In this document: piece by piece, positions 17,424-27,454 of the stretch
Layout of the letters: each line of letters begins with the position of its first letter
How positions within the stretch are numbered: the stretch's first letter is position 1
Assembly: GCA_028291515.1 (NCBI GenBank)
Contig: JAQGHU010000104.1
Coordinates: 1-64,000 of the forward strand
DNA: 64,000 nt
Source: Schlesneria sp.
GTDB taxonomy: Bacteria; Planctomycetota; Planctomycetia; Planctomycetales; Planctomycetaceae
Direction of reading: 5' to 3'
Made by a program: the position numbers and the translations under genes
The notes under the pieces: model-generated
What the model saw: only the letters and a program-made list of their open reading frames with translations
The model's database searches: none
What the model was told of the DNA's origin: nothing

Positions 17424-17858
17424 ATGAATTTACCGATTCGATTGACCGTAGCCTTGGTGACAACCGCGATCTGCATTGCCGGCTGCAGTGGAGAAGTTGG
17501 ATCTAAGTTGAAGCTGGTCAAAGTGACGGGGACCGTCAAACTCGATGGCAAACCATTGCCACAGGGGACGATCAGTTTCGTCGGAAATGATGCGACTGCC
17601 GTGAATGCCGCAGCGGATCTCGACGCCTCAGGACGCTATTCGCTGTCGACCCAGCAAAAGGGGGACGGGATCCTCGCGGGAAGTTACAAGGTGCGAATCG
17701 AATCCTGGGCCACCCCGCCGAAAATGGTGGCGACAGGGGTTGAACCCGGTAAGTCGGCGATTCCAGACCGATATGCCGCGATTGAATCGTCGGAATTGAC
17801 CGCGACAGTCGAAGGCAAGACGAAAACTCAGGTCATTGATTTCAATCTGACTCCCTGA
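17424..17858 (+). CDS. Small lipoprotein with a carboxypeptidase-regulatory-like beta-sandwich
   Basis: About 144 aa. The lipobox CIAGC (Cys21) indicates lipid anchoring. The mature part has VTGTVKLDGKPLPQGTISF and GRYSLST...ILAGSYKVRI, matching transthyretin/carboxypeptidase-regulatory-like domains that often follow DUF1559 genes in planctomycetes. The start at the ATG at 17424 gives a normal signal peptide; the longer frame from 17346 overlaps the DUF1559 gene and is unlikely. Its stop is 2 bp from the stop of the convergent DUF1501 gene. Confidence 0.8.
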   Translation: MNLPIRLTVALVTTAICIAGCSGEVGSKLKLVKVTGTVKLDGKPLPQGTISFVGNDATAVNAAADLDASGRYSLSTQQKGDGILAGSYKVRIESWATPPKMVATGVEPGKSAIPDRYAAIESSELTATVEGKTKTQVIDFNLTP

Positions 17859-17860
17859 GT

Positions 17861-19339
17861 TCAGGCCAGGATTTCCTCAATCGCTTTCCCATGATCGATA
17901 TCCAGTCGCTTGCGACCCGGCACCTCCAGCCTGCGTGAATCCAGTCCCATCTGCTTTAAAATGGTCGCATGAATATCTGTGACGTAGTGGCGGTTTTCCA
18001 CAGCGTGGAAACCGATTTCGTCAGTGGCACCGTGCGCGATTCCCCCCTTGATTCCGCCCCCTGCCATCCAGACTGAGAAACCATAGATATGGTGGTCGCG
18101 ACCATCAGCCCCTTGCGTTCCCGGTGTGCGGCCAAATTCGCTGGCGAACAACACGATTGTGGAATCGAGCAATCCGCGCTGTTTCAAATCTTTCAACAGC
18201 CCGGCGATCGGCTTGTCGACCGCTTTGAAGTTGCGCTCATGGTTTCCCTTTAATCCGCCGTGCGCGTCCCAGGCACCGGCCCCTCCAGCACCATGTTGTA
18301 CCTGGATGAATCGCACGCCGCGTTCGATGAATCGTCGAGTCGCCAGCATCTGCATCCCGAACTCGCGGGTGGCAGGGTCGTCCAGTCCATACAGATCCTG
18401 CGTCGCCTTGGTCTCGGAACTGAACGCCATTGTTTCGGGGACCGAGGTCTGCATCCGAAACGCCAGTTCATACGCCTTAATCCGCGCGGCCAACGCCTGA
18501 TCGTTGGGATATTCGACAGCTTTCAACTGGTTCAGGCGACCGACAAGATCAAAGGCAATTTGCTGTTGATCGCGACTGAGATCTTTCGCAGGCTTGCCGA
18601 AATCCAAGGGATTGGCCGGGTCGACCCGAATGGGGACGGCATCATGTGCGGGCCCCAAATAGTGGCCGTCCTTCGCATTCCAATACTCGCGACTACCCAT
18701 CGAAATGAACTGCGGGAGGTTGTCGTTGAGTGATCCCAATCCATAATGCACCCAGGCCCCCAGCGTGGGGTATTCGCCATCGAGCATATGACGGCCGGAA
18801 TGAAATTGCGTTTGCGCCCCATGATTGTCATCGGTCGTAAACATTGAACGGACGACGGCAATGTCATCAATGCAGCTGCCGACATGCGGCACCCAGTCGC
18901 TGAGTTCGATCCCACTTTCACCATATTTCCGAAACCCGACCTGCAGCGGATAGAGCTTATTGCGTTGCTGACCATTGGCATCGTTAACAACCGTCACGCG
19001 GGCCAATTTCAGCTTCTCGGGATTCTGAGCATCCTTGTAGGGCGTTTCCCCAATCGACTTCCCGGCGAATCGGGTCAGTTCCGGCTTGGGGTCGAAACTT
19101 TCCATGTGGGACACGCCGCCGTTCATGAACAGCCAGACGACGCTCTTCGCTTTGGGCGTGACGTGAGGTTGCCCGTTCGGCGGCAGCCACTCTTCGGGCG
19201 CCTCTGCACGAACGACGCCATCGCGAGCCAGCATCGCTCCCAGCGCCAGGCCCGTGAACCCCATACCGACATCGGCCAGGAACGTCCGGCGATGAACACC
19301 ACCGGTCGAGCAACTATTAGAGAGGCAGTTCTCATGCAT
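17861..19339 (-). CDS. DUF1501 protein, Tat-exported, sulfatase-like fold
   Basis: About 492 aa. The N-terminus has a Tat-type signal ([22 protein letters not shown]). The body shows DUF1501 signatures: [27 protein letters not shown]...[26 protein letters not shown], and the C-terminal [13 protein letters not shown]. The family is distantly related to alkaline phosphatases/sulfatases, but its reaction is not established. It is downstream of, and probably co-transcribed with, the DUF1553 gene. The ATG at 19339 is chosen; the 12 extra N-terminal codons in the longer frame are translated from the family A repeat and are unlikely to be real. Confidence 0.9.
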   Translation of the reverse strand: MHENCLSNSCSTGGVHRRTFLADVGMGFTGLALGAMLARDGVVRAEAPEEWLPPNGQPHVTPKAKSVVWLFMNGGVSHMESFDPKPELTRFAGKSIGETPYKDAQNPEKLKLARVTVVNDANGQQRNKLYPLQVGFRKYGESGIELSDWVPHVGSCIDDIAVVRSMFTTDDNHGAQTQFHSGRHMLDGEYPTLGAWVHYGLGSLNDNLPQFISMGSREYWNAKDGHYLGPAHDAVPIRVDPANPLDFGKPAKDLSRDQQQIAFDLVGRLNQLKAVEYPNDQALAARIKAYELAFRMQTSVPETMAFSSETKATQDLYGLDDPATREFGMQMLATRRFIERGVRFIQVQHGAGGAGAWDAHGGLKGNHERNFKAVDKPIAGLLKDLKQRGLLDSTIVLFASEFGRTPGTQGADGRDHHIYGFSVWMAGGGIKGGIAHGATDEIGFHAVENRHYVTDIHATILKQMGLDSRRLEVPGRKRLDIDHGKAIEEILA

Positions 19340-19355
19340 GATCAGGGCCGCCCCT

Positions 19356-19389
19356 ACGCGCGGGGCGATGCCCACGCGGTTAAACGATC
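19356..19389 (+). repeat. Dispersed 34-bp repeat (family A, copy 2)
   Basis: Identical in 34 nt to 199-232. It occupies most of the 56-bp space between the DUF1553 stop (19396) and the DUF1501 start (19339), so it lies in the intercistronic leader just upstream of the DUF1501 start codon. Confidence 0.8.
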
Positions 19390-19395
19390 GGAAGA

Positions 19396-22300
19396 CTATC
19401 TGATGGTCACAAAGTCATTGTGGTTCAGCAAGACGTGGACAATGCTGACTCGAATAGCGGATTCGGATGCCGGGAGCCTTTGGTCGTTCGGTGACTTTCT
19501 CAGATGCTCAATCGCTTCAAGAACGACCGCGGTTTCTTCGGAGGTTGGTTTGGTGGACAGCACGATTGTGAATGCAGCTCCGACGAAATCGCGATCCGAT
19601 AAGTTGGGGTGAGCCGCGGCGATTCGCTGAGCGATCTTTTCCGCTGCCGCAGTCGCCAACGGACTGTTTTCCAGCGCCAATGCCTGCTGGGGCACGATGC
19701 TTTGGGCTCGGCGATAGCATTCCAGCACGTTGGCATCGTCAAACATCGACAGGAACTTTTGATGCTCGTTATGCGAATGCACGTAGTAAAGGCTGCGCCG
19801 CGGTGAATCGTTACCGACGGAAATAGGCGGTCCACCGCGAGTCAGATCCAGTTCACCCGCCAACTGCAGCAAGCTATCGCGTATCAGTTGGGCCTCCATG
19901 CGAAGGGGATTCGCATGCCAATAGTATGTGTTGTCGGGATCCGCAGCGACGGTTTCGGGAAGGGCACCGGCGGTAGACGAACCAAGCCGATACGTATTCG
20001 AACTGACAATCAGCCGATGCAGATGCTTCATGCTCCAACCGCTCTCCTGAAATTCGATGGCCAGCCAATCGAGTAATTCAGGATGGGTCGGTGGCGTCCC
20101 TTTGCGCCCGAAATCGAAAACGGTTGGAACCAGAGGCTTGCCAAAATGCCGAGCCCAGATGTGATTGACTGCCACGCGTGCCACCAATGGATTTCGCGTA
20201 TCGGTCAACCAGTTCGCAAAAGCGGTTCGCCGCCCCGTGCTCGTCTTTGGAAACGGTTTGCGTCGCGACTCTTCACTTTCAAGATTCGATTCGAGCGTCT
20301 TCAACGAACCGGCAACCGGCGTGTAAGATTCGCCCGGAGTGTCAATCAGGTTGGCGGCGGCCTCCAGCGCCGCTTTGGCAGCGACCAGCTTCTTTTCGGC
20401 TTCAGGCTTTTTGTCAGCAGGCACCTTCAGCCATTCCAGTTCGGCGCGACAGACATCTTCGCTCGACTTAGCAGCCGACGCCATTCGTTCGGCTCGAACT
20501 GCCTCGGCAACGACTTTCGCAATATCGATTGAATCAGGATCGTGGAGGCGAACGCGGTCCGCTTGGAGACGAGCACGAATCGAATGCGGCTGCAACTCGG
20601 CGGTCGTTAGGACTTTTTCGGCGAGAGTATGTGCAACGCGGGCCTGATCGAGTGGCAGCGATACGTCGGCTCGCACTTTTGCTGATGACGCTGGCTCTTC
20701 TAAAGCCGCCCCAGGGGCCAATTCACAGAGTTCGAACGCCAACAATTCGGCACTGGCATCGAACGTGATGATTTCTAATGCACCACGTTGCCGCTGAATC
20801 GGCAAGTGATAGGCCAGCGAATGCTGTCCATCGACGTTGACGTTCATCAGGTTGCCGCGAACACGCAGGATGATTTCGTGAAGCTGGTGCAGTCCGACAG
20901 TTCGTGGCTGCGCTGCTTCCGCTGGATAGACGTAGTTCCCCTGCTGCTTGTAGGCGATCTGTGACTTCGACCCGCCTGCGTACGCACTGAGATAGGCCAG
21001 CACTTCATTTTGTTCGGTGACATCTAATGTGATGCCGACGGACTTCCAGATCTCGCCGCCCGTCGTGATGAATTTCAGCCGCGTTTCGAAGTCGGTGGGC
21101 GGAATCTGCTTCAATCGCAGCGCGGCCCGAGTGGCACCGGCCTGCGACTGCTTCAATCGACCGTCGGCATAACTCCAAGTTCCTTCTCGAATCTCCCATG
21201 TGTCTGGCTGCGAGGCCGCAAAGTCGTCGGCAACGATCTGCCGGGGAATTGCAGAAAGCGCATCGGCAGGCGACTCTTTCAGGGCAGTCGCGATACGATC
21301 GGCTTCGATGGCTTCGGCGACGATTCTTCGAGCACTCTCAACGGCCACTTTCGCATCTGTGATTCGTTGCTCCGCCTGCTTCAGATAAGCTTGTTCAACA
21401 AATGGCCGCAGCGCCGGCTGGATGGCTTCCGGCGGCAATTGGATCGAGCTGACCTGCCATTCGTCGAATTTCAGGAACGCCGGAATTGCGGGCTCGATCG
21501 TGATCGACTTGTCGGGGTTGCGATCGTCGCCACGGATGTGAAGAAACGTCGGGGCGTCGAGGTTGCCGTCGAAGGCTCGCGGAATTCCGTCTTTCTCGAA
21601 ATCGATCTCACCGGGGAACGCATCTGTCCGGACCTGGTAGGGTTCGAAGATCGCTCGCATTTGGTAATACTCGCGCTGTGCGAAGGGATCGTATTTATGG
21701 TCGTGGCATTTGGCGCAATTAAAAGTCAGCCCCAGCATGGCCTTTGAAGTGTGTTCGACCGTTTCGTCCAGCCAACTGGTGCGATTGAATTTGAAGTATT
21801 GTCGCGCGAGAAAACCGCTGGCTCGCAGCTTATCCAAATCGTTGGGATAGAGTTCATCCGCGGCAATCATCTCGCGCAGCATCTGGTTATAGCCTTTGTC
21901 GCTATTGAGCGATTCGATGATCCAATCGCGCCAGTGCCAGATGTGCTTTTGCGAATTCCGGACTTCGGCCCCCAAGCCCCACCAGTCACTGTAGCGCCAA
22001 ATATCCATCCAGTGCCGTCCCCATCGCTCGCCGTATTGGGGGCTGTCGAGCAATCGCGAGATCACCCGATCGTTGGCTTCGTTGGAGACATCGCTCAAGT
22101 AGGCATCAATCTCAGCTTCTGACGGTGGCAGACCGATCAGATCCAGAGAAACACGCCTTAACCAGAGCAGCCGATTGGCGGGCCCTTGCGGAGTGATGCC
22201 ACGCCGCTGTTGTTCTGCGACAATGAAGGCATCAATCGGATTCCGAACCCAATCGGGATTGGACGCAATCGGGACTGATGGTCGAATCGGCGCTCGAAAA

Positions 22301-22689
22301 GCCCAGTGATCTCGGGGATCTCGCTCGGGTTTCTCGTCGGCGGGTGCCTTCGCTCCATTGAGCAGCCAAGCTTTGAAGGCTGCGATCTCGGCGGGCTTCA
22401 GAGGTTCGCCTTCAGGGGGCATCCGAGTCGCGTCGTCGGTTGCCGAGATTCGCTGCAGTAGCAAACTGGCATCCGGTGCGTCCAACTTGATCGCGGCACC
22501 CGAATCGCCACCTTTAATCGCCAACGCGGCCGTATCAAGCCTTAGACCGGCCTCTTGCTTGAGCACGCCATGGCAGGCATAGCAACGGGCCTGCAACACG
22601 GGCTTGATCTGACGTACGTAGTCAATTGAGTCCTGACCGAGGCTGGGGATTGCAGACAGCAAGAGACTTGCGAATGCCAGAACTCTCAT
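19396..22689 (-). CDS. PSCyt1-DUF1549-DUF1553 exported cytochrome-like protein
   Basis: About 1097 aa. A signal peptide ([19 protein letters not shown]) is followed by a PSCyt1 domain with a haem-c type motif CYACH. DUF1549 follows ([15 protein letters not shown] and [18 protein letters not shown], giving a second CxxCH). A long insert contains a beta-sandwich or LamG-like region and Ala/Glu-rich helices (about residues 450-780). DUF1553 is at the C-terminus ([29 protein letters not shown]). The start is set at 22689; the longer frame runs into purD and would precede the signal peptide. It is paired with the DUF1501 gene downstream. The biochemical role of these planctomycete proteins is unknown. 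Confidence 0.88.
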   Translation of the reverse strand: MRVLAFASLLLSAIPSLGQDSIDYVRQIKPVLQARCYACHGVLKQEAGLRLDTAALAIKGGDSGAAIKLDAPDASLLLQRISATDDATRMPPEGEPLKPAEIAAFKAWLLNGAKAPADEKPERDPRDHWAFRAPIRPSVPIASNPDWVRNPIDAFIVAEQQRRGITPQGPANRLLWLRRVSLDLIGLPPSEAEIDAYLSDVSNEANDRVISRLLDSPQYGERWGRHWMDIWRYSDWWGLGAEVRNSQKHIWHWRDWIIESLNSDKGYNQMLREMIAADELYPNDLDKLRASGFLARQYFKFNRTSWLDETVEHTSKAMLGLTFNCAKCHDHKYDPFAQREYYQMRAIFEPYQVRTDAFPGEIDFEKDGIPRAFDGNLDAPTFLHIRGDDRNPDKSITIEPAIPAFLKFDEWQVSSIQLPPEAIQPALRPFVEQAYLKQAEQRITDAKVAVESARRIVAEAIEADRIATALKESPADALSAIPRQIVADDFAASQPDTWEIREGTWSYADGRLKQSQAGATRAALRLKQIPPTDFETRLKFITTGGEIWKSVGITLDVTEQNEVLAYLSAYAGGSKSQIAYKQQGNYVYPAEAAQPRTVGLHQLHEIILRVRGNLMNVNVDGQHSLAYHLPIQRQRGALEIITFDASAELLAFELCELAPGAALEEPASSAKVRADVSLPLDQARVAHTLAEKVLTTAELQPHSIRARLQADRVRLHDPDSIDIAKVVAEAVRAERMASAAKSSEDVCRAELEWLKVPADKKPEAEKKLVAAKAALEAAANLIDTPGESYTPVAGSLKTLESNLESEESRRKPFPKTSTGRRTAFANWLTDTRNPLVARVAVNHIWARHFGKPLVPTVFDFGRKGTPPTHPELLDWLAIEFQESGWSMKHLHRLIVSSNTYRLGSSTAGALPETVAADPDNTYYWHANPLRMEAQLIRDSLLQLAGELDLTRGGPPISVGNDSPRRSLYYVHSHNEHQKFLSMFDDANVLECYRRAQSIVPQQALALENSPLATAAAEKIAQRIAAAHPNLSDRDFVGAAFTIVLSTKPTSEETAVVLEAIEHLRKSPNDQRLPASESAIRVSIVHVLLNHNDFVTIR

Positions 22690-22795
22690 GGACTGATCCT
22701 GCGATGGCCTGGAAATCAGCAAACGCCACAGTTTCAGAATCGTGTCAGGGATCGAGAGACTCAGTTCCACGATCCCTGTCTGCAGTGATGGCAGC

Positions 22796-24076
22796 CTATC
22801 GGCCGACCGCCTTATCGGAGATGTCCTTGCGACACCACGCCCCATCCCAGCGAATACATTTGACGGCTTGGTAAGCATGCAGCTTGGCCTCGGCCAGCGT
22901 GTCACCAAGAGCGGTCACACCCAGAACTCGTCCGCCATCGTTCACAATCTGGTCACCCATTTTGAGAGTCCCGGCATGGAAGACTTTGGCGTCTGGAACC
23001 AATGCCGCCTCTTCAAGGCCTCGCAGAGGCTTCCCTTTTTCATAGTCGCCCGGATATCCGGCAGACGCCATCACGACGCACACCGACGGACGTGGATCCC
23101 ACTCAACGGACTCGATGGTATCGAGCTTTCCTTCGGCGGTGGCGAGTAGTAATTGGGCTAGGTCCGACTTCAATCGCATCAGGACGGCTTGGGTTTCGGG
23201 GTCGCCCATGCGGACATTGAACTCCAGAACTTTGGGTCCTTGGTTCGTAAGCATTAAACCAGCGTACAAGCACCCTCGAAATGGACGGCCTTCCTTTTTC
23301 AATTGATGAACGACTGGGATCAGCACTTTTTCGACGACCAGATCAATCAAATCGGAACTGATGATCGGGGTTGGGGAATAAGCTCCCATGCCTCCCGTGT
23401 TGGGACCTGTATCACCGTCATGCGCGGCTTTGTGATCTTGTGCGGCTTCGAGAGGGATAATTGTCTTGCCGTCGACTAATGCCAGCAGACTGACTTCCTC
23501 CCCCACCAGGCATTCTTCGATTACGATTCGATCGCTGGCCTCGCCAAACTCTTTCTTGAGGAGCATTCGTCGGATGGCGTCCCGCGCCTCTTCTTTTGAC
23601 GAGCAGACAACGACACCTTTGCCAGCAGCTAGACCGTCGGCCTTCACAACAAACCGCTCGGTATGCTCTTTCTCGTCGATATAGCTGATGGCCTCGGCCG
23701 AGTTGGTGAAGACGCGAAATTCGGCGGTCGGGACGTTCGCTCGCCTCATCAGTTCCTTGGCGAAGGTTTTGGAGCCTTCGAGCTCGGCGGCTTTCTTTGT
23801 GGGGCCAAAGATCACCAAGTTCGCTTTCAGGAACTCATCGACGATGCCAGCAACGAGCGGAACTTCGGGTCCGACCACGGTCAGATCGATTTTTTCTGCC
23901 ATCGCAAATTTCAGCAGGCGTGGAATGTCGGTCGCTTTGATGTCGACGTTCGTCGCATCCAGTCCAGTTCCCGCATTGCCGGGAGCACAGAAAACGTGCG
24001 TCACCGTGGGGGACTGCTTTAGCTTCCAGACGATCGCATGTTCACGACCGCCATTGCCAATCACAAGAATCTTCAT
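22796..24076 (-). CDS. purD: Phosphoribosylamine-glycine ligase
   Basis: 426 aa, the normal length. It catalyses the ATP-dependent joining of phosphoribosylamine and glycine to give GAR in purine synthesis. The N-terminal GNGGREHA motif, the ATP-grasp core (FVVKADGLAAGKGVVV), the HKAAHDGDTGPNTGGMGAYSPTP signature and FNVRMGDPETQ are all present. The start ATG is at 24076; no strong Shine-Dalgarno is visible. No other pur genes are nearby. The DUF1553 gene follows after about 106 bp on the same strand, but functional linkage is not implied. Confidence 0.95.
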   Translation of the reverse strand: MKILVIGNGGREHAIVWKLKQSPTVTHVFCAPGNAGTGLDATNVDIKATDIPRLLKFAMAEKIDLTVVGPEVPLVAGIVDEFLKANLVIFGPTKKAAELEGSKTFAKELMRRANVPTAEFRVFTNSAEAISYIDEKEHTERFVVKADGLAAGKGVVVCSSKEEARDAIRRMLLKKEFGEASDRIVIEECLVGEEVSLLALVDGKTIIPLEAAQDHKAAHDGDTGPNTGGMGAYSPTPIISSDLIDLVVEKVLIPVVHQLKKEGRPFRGCLYAGLMLTNQGPKVLEFNVRMGDPETQAVLMRLKSDLAQLLLATAEGKLDTIESVEWDPRPSVCVVMASAGYPGDYEKGKPLRGLEEAALVPDAKVFHAGTLKMGDQIVNDGGRVLGVTALGDTLAEAKLHAYQAVKCIRWDGAWCRKDISDKAVGR

Positions 24077-24586
24077 GACCCAAGAACCATTCTAGGAAAG
24101 CCTTACAACAAACCATCTTTCGCGATCACCAGCGCGAAAGAGATCCGGGCAGGCAAACACCATTGTCACATTGTCGTTACTGGTGGCCAAATGAGGTCGA
24201 CCACTGGCTATCATACCAACCAGCACAACCATTCTACAGGTTCGTGTTCGGGCGCTTCGGATCGCACATCTGTGATTTTCCCACTGAATATCGGTGCTGG
24301 TCTATCAATTCGCGCCAAATCCCGGTACTCTCAGGACATCGGCCGAATCACGACAATTCGCTTTCTGCCACAAGGCAGTCCGGGTCGCTCATCGTTTTCG
24401 CTGGTATTTTTAACGGTGTGGCGTCTCTCAGGAATGCGAATCTTATGGAATCTAAGCTCACAAGACTCGATTTTGAACTTGTGGCGATTCCTCCAAATGT
24501 CTCTGTCGTAATCACATCTGCCAGCAGCGGCGATACCCTTTCGGGAATGCCTGCGCTATCAGCGGTACAAAAATGCTTGAACGATT
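24077..24586. other. Intergenic region without a supported gene
   Basis: The region between purD and the RRM gene leader. Forward frames open across parts of it (24038-24511 and 24163-24591) have no recognisable motifs, no Shine-Dalgarno and poor codon pattern, so I treat it as non-coding. It may carry the purD promoter. Confidence 0.5.
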
Positions 24587-24744
24587 TATAATCGGAGCCA
24601 TTATCATTTAGCGGCGGATCAACGCCGTAACGGAAAGTCGATTGAGTGTCATCAGCTCTGTTGCTGATGGCCAGGAAAGTGTTTCGTCTCGCAGGCCGGT
24701 TTTAAGGACGTCAGGTTAGCTGGGCGATTTCGAAGGAACAGCTG
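24587..24744 (+). promoter_or_regulatory. Candidate promoter and structured leader of the RRM protein gene
   Basis: A perfect TATAAT lies at 24587-24592, without a convincing -35. It would give a leader of about 150 nt containing small hairpins GGCG/CGCC near 24613-24626 and CATCAGC-TCTGTT-GCTGATG (24650-24669). Long structured leaders are typical of cold-regulated RNA-binding protein genes, but regulation here is inferred. Confidence 0.35.
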
Positions 24745-25074
24745 ATGGCAATGAAATTGTATGTGGGCAACCTGACGTACGGCGTAAACAACTCATCACT
24801 CGAGGCGTTGTTCACGCCTTTCGGTGAAGTTCGCTCAGCCCAAGTCGTGATGGACCGCGATACGGGTCGATCCAAGGGTTTTGGCTTCGTCGAAATGAGC
24901 GACGATCAAGCCGGTAAGGCTGCGATGAACGAGCTGAACGGTAAAGACGTCGATGGTCGCGCCCTGACCGTCAACGAAGCTCGCCCACGCGAAGATCGCG
25001 GTGGCGGCGGCGGCGGTGGTGGCGGACGTAGCGGTGGCGGTGGTGGATACGGTGGCGGACGATCACGCTACTAG
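24745..25074 (+). CDS. Small RNA-binding protein, one RRM plus Gly-rich tail
   Basis: 109 aa. A single RRM (residues about 2-80) has RNP2 as KLYVGNL and RNP1 as KGFGFVEM, both with their aromatic residues. The tail is Gly/Arg-rich (about residues 88-109) and ends in YGGGRSRY. Bacterial proteins of this kind bind single-stranded RNA and are often cold-induced. AAGGA lies 7 nt upstream of the ATG at 24745. The gene ends in a strong hairpin terminator, so it is probably monocistronic. Confidence 0.93.
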   Translation: MAMKLYVGNLTYGVNNSSLEALFTPFGEVRSAQVVMDRDTGRSKGFGFVEMSDDQAGKAAMNELNGKDVDGRALTVNEARPREDRGGGGGGGGGRSGGGGGYGGGRSRY

Positions 25075-25083
25075 GCCTGATGT

Positions 25084-25147
25084 TTGCATGGTTGGTCACT
25101 GTCAAAGCCTGTTCGGCTGAGACAGTGACCCCCATGCAAGATTTTTC
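25084..25147 (+). terminator. Strong intrinsic terminator after the RRM gene
   Basis: A nested hairpin. The outer TTGCATG/CATGCAA arms, a perfect inner 10-bp stem GGTCACTGTC/GACAGTGACC and an apical AGCC-TGTTC-GGCT stem are followed by ATTTTTC. Confidence 0.85.
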
Positions 25148-25199
25148 GGCCTGGTGACATGCAGTTCACCGACCAGCCATTTCGGACCAGGGAGACTTC

Positions 25200-25505
25200 A
25201 TGTCGAACTCAAGCAAGAAGCCAGTGCCGCTCTATCAAGGTGTCACTCGACTTCCCTGTCCGATCTGCGGACATCCCAGCTATTCACGCGAAGGGATTCA
25301 TCCTCAGTGCGCTATGGCTGTCGCCGATAAAGCTCATATCGATCGGATCAATTCGCACCCGGTCATCACTGCGATCTCTGTCGAGACGCCACTAGAACGA
25401 CATCAAAAACGATGTCCAGAGTGCCGTGCCGTCCTGCACGTTCGCCGCTCCCGCTGTCACTGCGGCCATCTATTTGGCGTCGCGAAGGTCGCGGTTGACT
25501 CCTGA
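25200..25505 (+). CDS. Small zinc-ribbon-like protein, unknown function
   Basis: 101 aa. Four metal-binding knuckles are visible: CPICG (near residue 20), a Cys at HPQCAM, CPECR (near residue 72) and CHCGH (near residue 86). Together they suggest one or two zinc ribbons. It is basic and cytoplasmic (no signal peptide). GGGAG lies about 6 nt before the ATG at 25200, so translation is well supported. It sits between the RRM gene terminator and rpsD; the family is not recognised and any nucleic-acid role is inference. Confidence 0.75.
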   Translation: MSNSSKKPVPLYQGVTRLPCPICGHPSYSREGIHPQCAMAVADKAHIDRINSHPVITAISVETPLERHQKRCPECRAVLHVRRSRCHCGHLFGVAKVAVDS

Positions 25506-25854
25506 TGAGCTTGCTTGCGAGCATCATTCCAGTTTGTCCAGAAGATGATGCGCTAGGCCCTCAACTTAGTGCCTATCGCGGTCTAAACGGAATTCGCTTG
25601 CCGCCTTCATCCGCAACAGCAATTGCAATAAATACTTAATGCGAACGGCGTGTTGCGGCTGGGCGGGAAAATAATTTTATCGAGCAGCTCATCTCCCGTG
25701 ATCCGATCGCACCTAAGTCACTTCATCTGCTGAAGCTAGGCTGATTTCTCTGCCGCTGCATTGACGAATCGAAATTCGTTTGCCATCATCTTCAGGTCTG
25801 TTGGTTGGACAATTTGGTTTTGAGCGCCAGGATTTTGCGCAGGAGTTGAGTTGC
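25506..25854. other. rpsD leader and intergenic region
   Basis: This gap of about 350 bp holds no convincing gene. It is AT-richer than its surroundings around 25600-25690 and presumably carries the rpsD promoter. A weak, mismatched stem follows the zinc-ribbon gene at about 25503-25526. S4 commonly represses its own mRNA through leader structure, but I cannot identify such a structure by eye. Confidence 0.35.
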
Positions 25855-26466
25855 ATGGGTCGCTATTCTGGTCCCAAAGGTCGAATAAATCGTCGGCTTG
25901 GGACAATGGTGTTTGAGAATGCAGGTGCGGTACGGGCCTTGGAAAAGCGGCCGAATCCTCCAGGGATGGCGGAACGTCGTCGCAAATTGTCTACCTACGG
26001 GATGGCCTTGGCCGACAAGCAGAAGATCAAGTACCACTACGGAATGCGCGAAGCCCAGTTGCGACGTTATTTCGCCAAAGCCCGCTCGCAAAAGGGTAAC
26101 ACCGGCGAAATTCTGCTGGTGATGTGCGAACGACGACTTGATAACGTGGTCCGCAGAGCTGGTTTCACCACCACTCGCATGCAGGCCCGCCAAGGCGTGG
26201 TGCATCGCCACTTCCAGTTGAATGGCAAGACCATCAACAAGCCGTCCATCGCCGTCCAGCCAGGCGACGTGATTACACTGCGGAATCGTCCAAACGTCCG
26301 CAAGCTGTATCGCGAAATCGTCGACAGTGGTTCACGGCAGAATGTCGATTGGATTTCATTCGACGCCAAGGATTTGGAAGCTCGCGTTCAGGCTCTGCCA
26401 ACCGGCAGCGATGCCACCGTGCCGAACATCGAAATCGGTCGCGTCATCGCCTTTATGGCTCGCTAA
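25855..26466 (+). CDS. rpsD: 30S ribosomal protein S4
   Basis: 203 aa, the normal S4 length. It binds 16S rRNA early in 30S assembly. The N-terminal domain (MGRYSGPKGRINRRLG) lacks zinc-binding cysteines, so this is the C-minus form. The S4 RNA-binding domain is seen in ERRLDNVVRRAGFTTTRMQARQ and NGKTINKPSIAVQPGDVI. The start is set at the ATG at 25855, with GGAG about 10 nt upstream; the longer open frame from 25780 is leader. The gene is isolated from the other ribosomal protein operons and ends at a strong terminator. Confidence 0.96.
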   Translation: MGRYSGPKGRINRRLGTMVFENAGAVRALEKRPNPPGMAERRRKLSTYGMALADKQKIKYHYGMREAQLRRYFAKARSQKGNTGEILLVMCERRLDNVVRRAGFTTTRMQARQGVVHRHFQLNGKTINKPSIAVQPGDVITLRNRPNVRKLYREIVDSGSRQNVDWISFDAKDLEARVQALPTGSDATVPNIEIGRVIAFMAR

Positions 26467-26491
26467 TCGCAGTTTCTGTGAATGGATTTAT

Positions 26492-26525
26492 AAAGCGTCC
26501 TCCTTGTGAGGACGCTTTTATTTTT
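26492..26525 (+). terminator. Intrinsic terminator after rpsD
   Basis: A perfect 11-bp stem AAAGCGTCCTC/GAGGACGCTTT with a CTTGT loop, followed by TATTTTT. Confidence 0.9.
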
Positions 26526-26685
26526 ACCGTTTGCAGGTTGGTGCCAGCGAAATATCGAATCATGAATCGCGAGTTGGGTACTTTTCTCAACCTGACAAAC
26601 CCGATAGCATTCGATAGCGCGGCGACCGATTCTGGCACCGCAAACACACTTGAGATGACTTCTTGGATGTCGGGAGATTCGGCCA

Positions 26686-27315
26686 ATGTTTGATGAGCGT
26701 TTCCCCACCATTCTGCTGTTTGGCGCGCCTGGCGTCGGCAAAGGCACGCAGGGAATGATTCTTGGCCAGATCCCTGGCTTCTATCACCTCTCCTGCGGTG
26801 ATGTCTTTCGTTCCTTAAATATCAATTCTCCTGAAGGCCGCGAGATCTACGAATACAGTTCGAGTGGAAAGCTTGTTCCCGACGAGTTGACCGTGAAAAT
26901 CTGGAAAAAATCACTTCTCGGCCATATCGCGATCTCTCGCTATCGTCCGCCGGACGAACTGTTGGTCCTGGACGGGATTCCTCGCAATCCCCATCAGGTC
27001 GCCATGCTAAAGGACACCATCAACGTCCTGCACATCATCTATCTGGTCTGTGCCGACATGGACAAGATGATTGACCGGATTAAACGACGCGCCATTCGTG
27101 ATAACCGCGCTGACGATGCGAACGAGGAAATCATTCGATCGCGATTCGAAGTTTATCAGCGAGAATCTGAACCCGTGATTAACGCTTACCCCCGCGAAAT
27201 CATCTCTCAAATCGATGCGATGCAGTCACCAGCGGAAGTTCTGGTTAACGTCCTGGAAAAACTGATCCCGATTCGCAAGACGTGGCTGGCGAGCCTGCCG
27301 AGCCAGCCGTTCTAG
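26686..27315 (+). CDS. adk: Short-form adenylate kinase / nucleoside monophosphate kinase
   Basis: 209 aa. The P-loop is GAPGVGKGTQ, and the NMP-binding region shows HLSCGDVFR. The usual DGFPR is DGIPRN here. The long LID with zinc or HP(S)GR motifs is missing and replaced by RDNRADDANEEIIRSR, as in short AK1/UMP-CMP-type kinases. It should interconvert AMP, ADP and ATP or a related NMP; exact specificity is uncertain. The C-terminal tail after about residue 190 is unusual. GGGAG lies about 9 nt upstream of the ATG. It follows rpsD across a terminator, recalling the classical adk-rpsD neighbourhood. Confidence 0.82.
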   Translation: MFDERFPTILLFGAPGVGKGTQGMILGQIPGFYHLSCGDVFRSLNINSPEGREIYEYSSSGKLVPDELTVKIWKKSLLGHIAISRYRPPDELLVLDGIPRNPHQVAMLKDTINVLHIIYLVCADMDKMIDRIKRRAIRDNRADDANEEIIRSRFEVYQRESEPVINAYPREIISQIDAMQSPAEVLVNVLEKLIPIRKTWLASLPSQPF

Positions 27316-27333
27316 ACACGAAAGGCTTCCGTC

Positions 27334-27454
27334 TTCCCGCGCAGGCAGCGAGTCGCTGGACAGTGGTGATGCGAGAATCGACGCTCCTCGCTCATCACGC
27401 TGGCAGGGATGACTCGCTGCCGAACGGATGGATTCCCGCCTGCGCGGGAACGAC
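27334..27454. repeat. Palindromic repeat element, family B (paired copies)
   Basis: The left arm (27334-27365) is the inverse complement of the family B unit at 13856-13899, including the 19-nt flank. The right arm (27432-27454) is the forward core TCCCGCCTGCGCGGGA. The whole of about 120 bp sits between the converging adenylate kinase and uvrB genes and can fold into a long stem. It gives rise to spurious ORF peptides of the FPRRRES type. Confidence 0.75.

Noticed and set aside
24163-24591. 142-codon forward frame between purD and the RRM gene
   Set aside because: No Shine-Dalgarno, no recognisable domain and atypical codon pattern; treated as non-coding.
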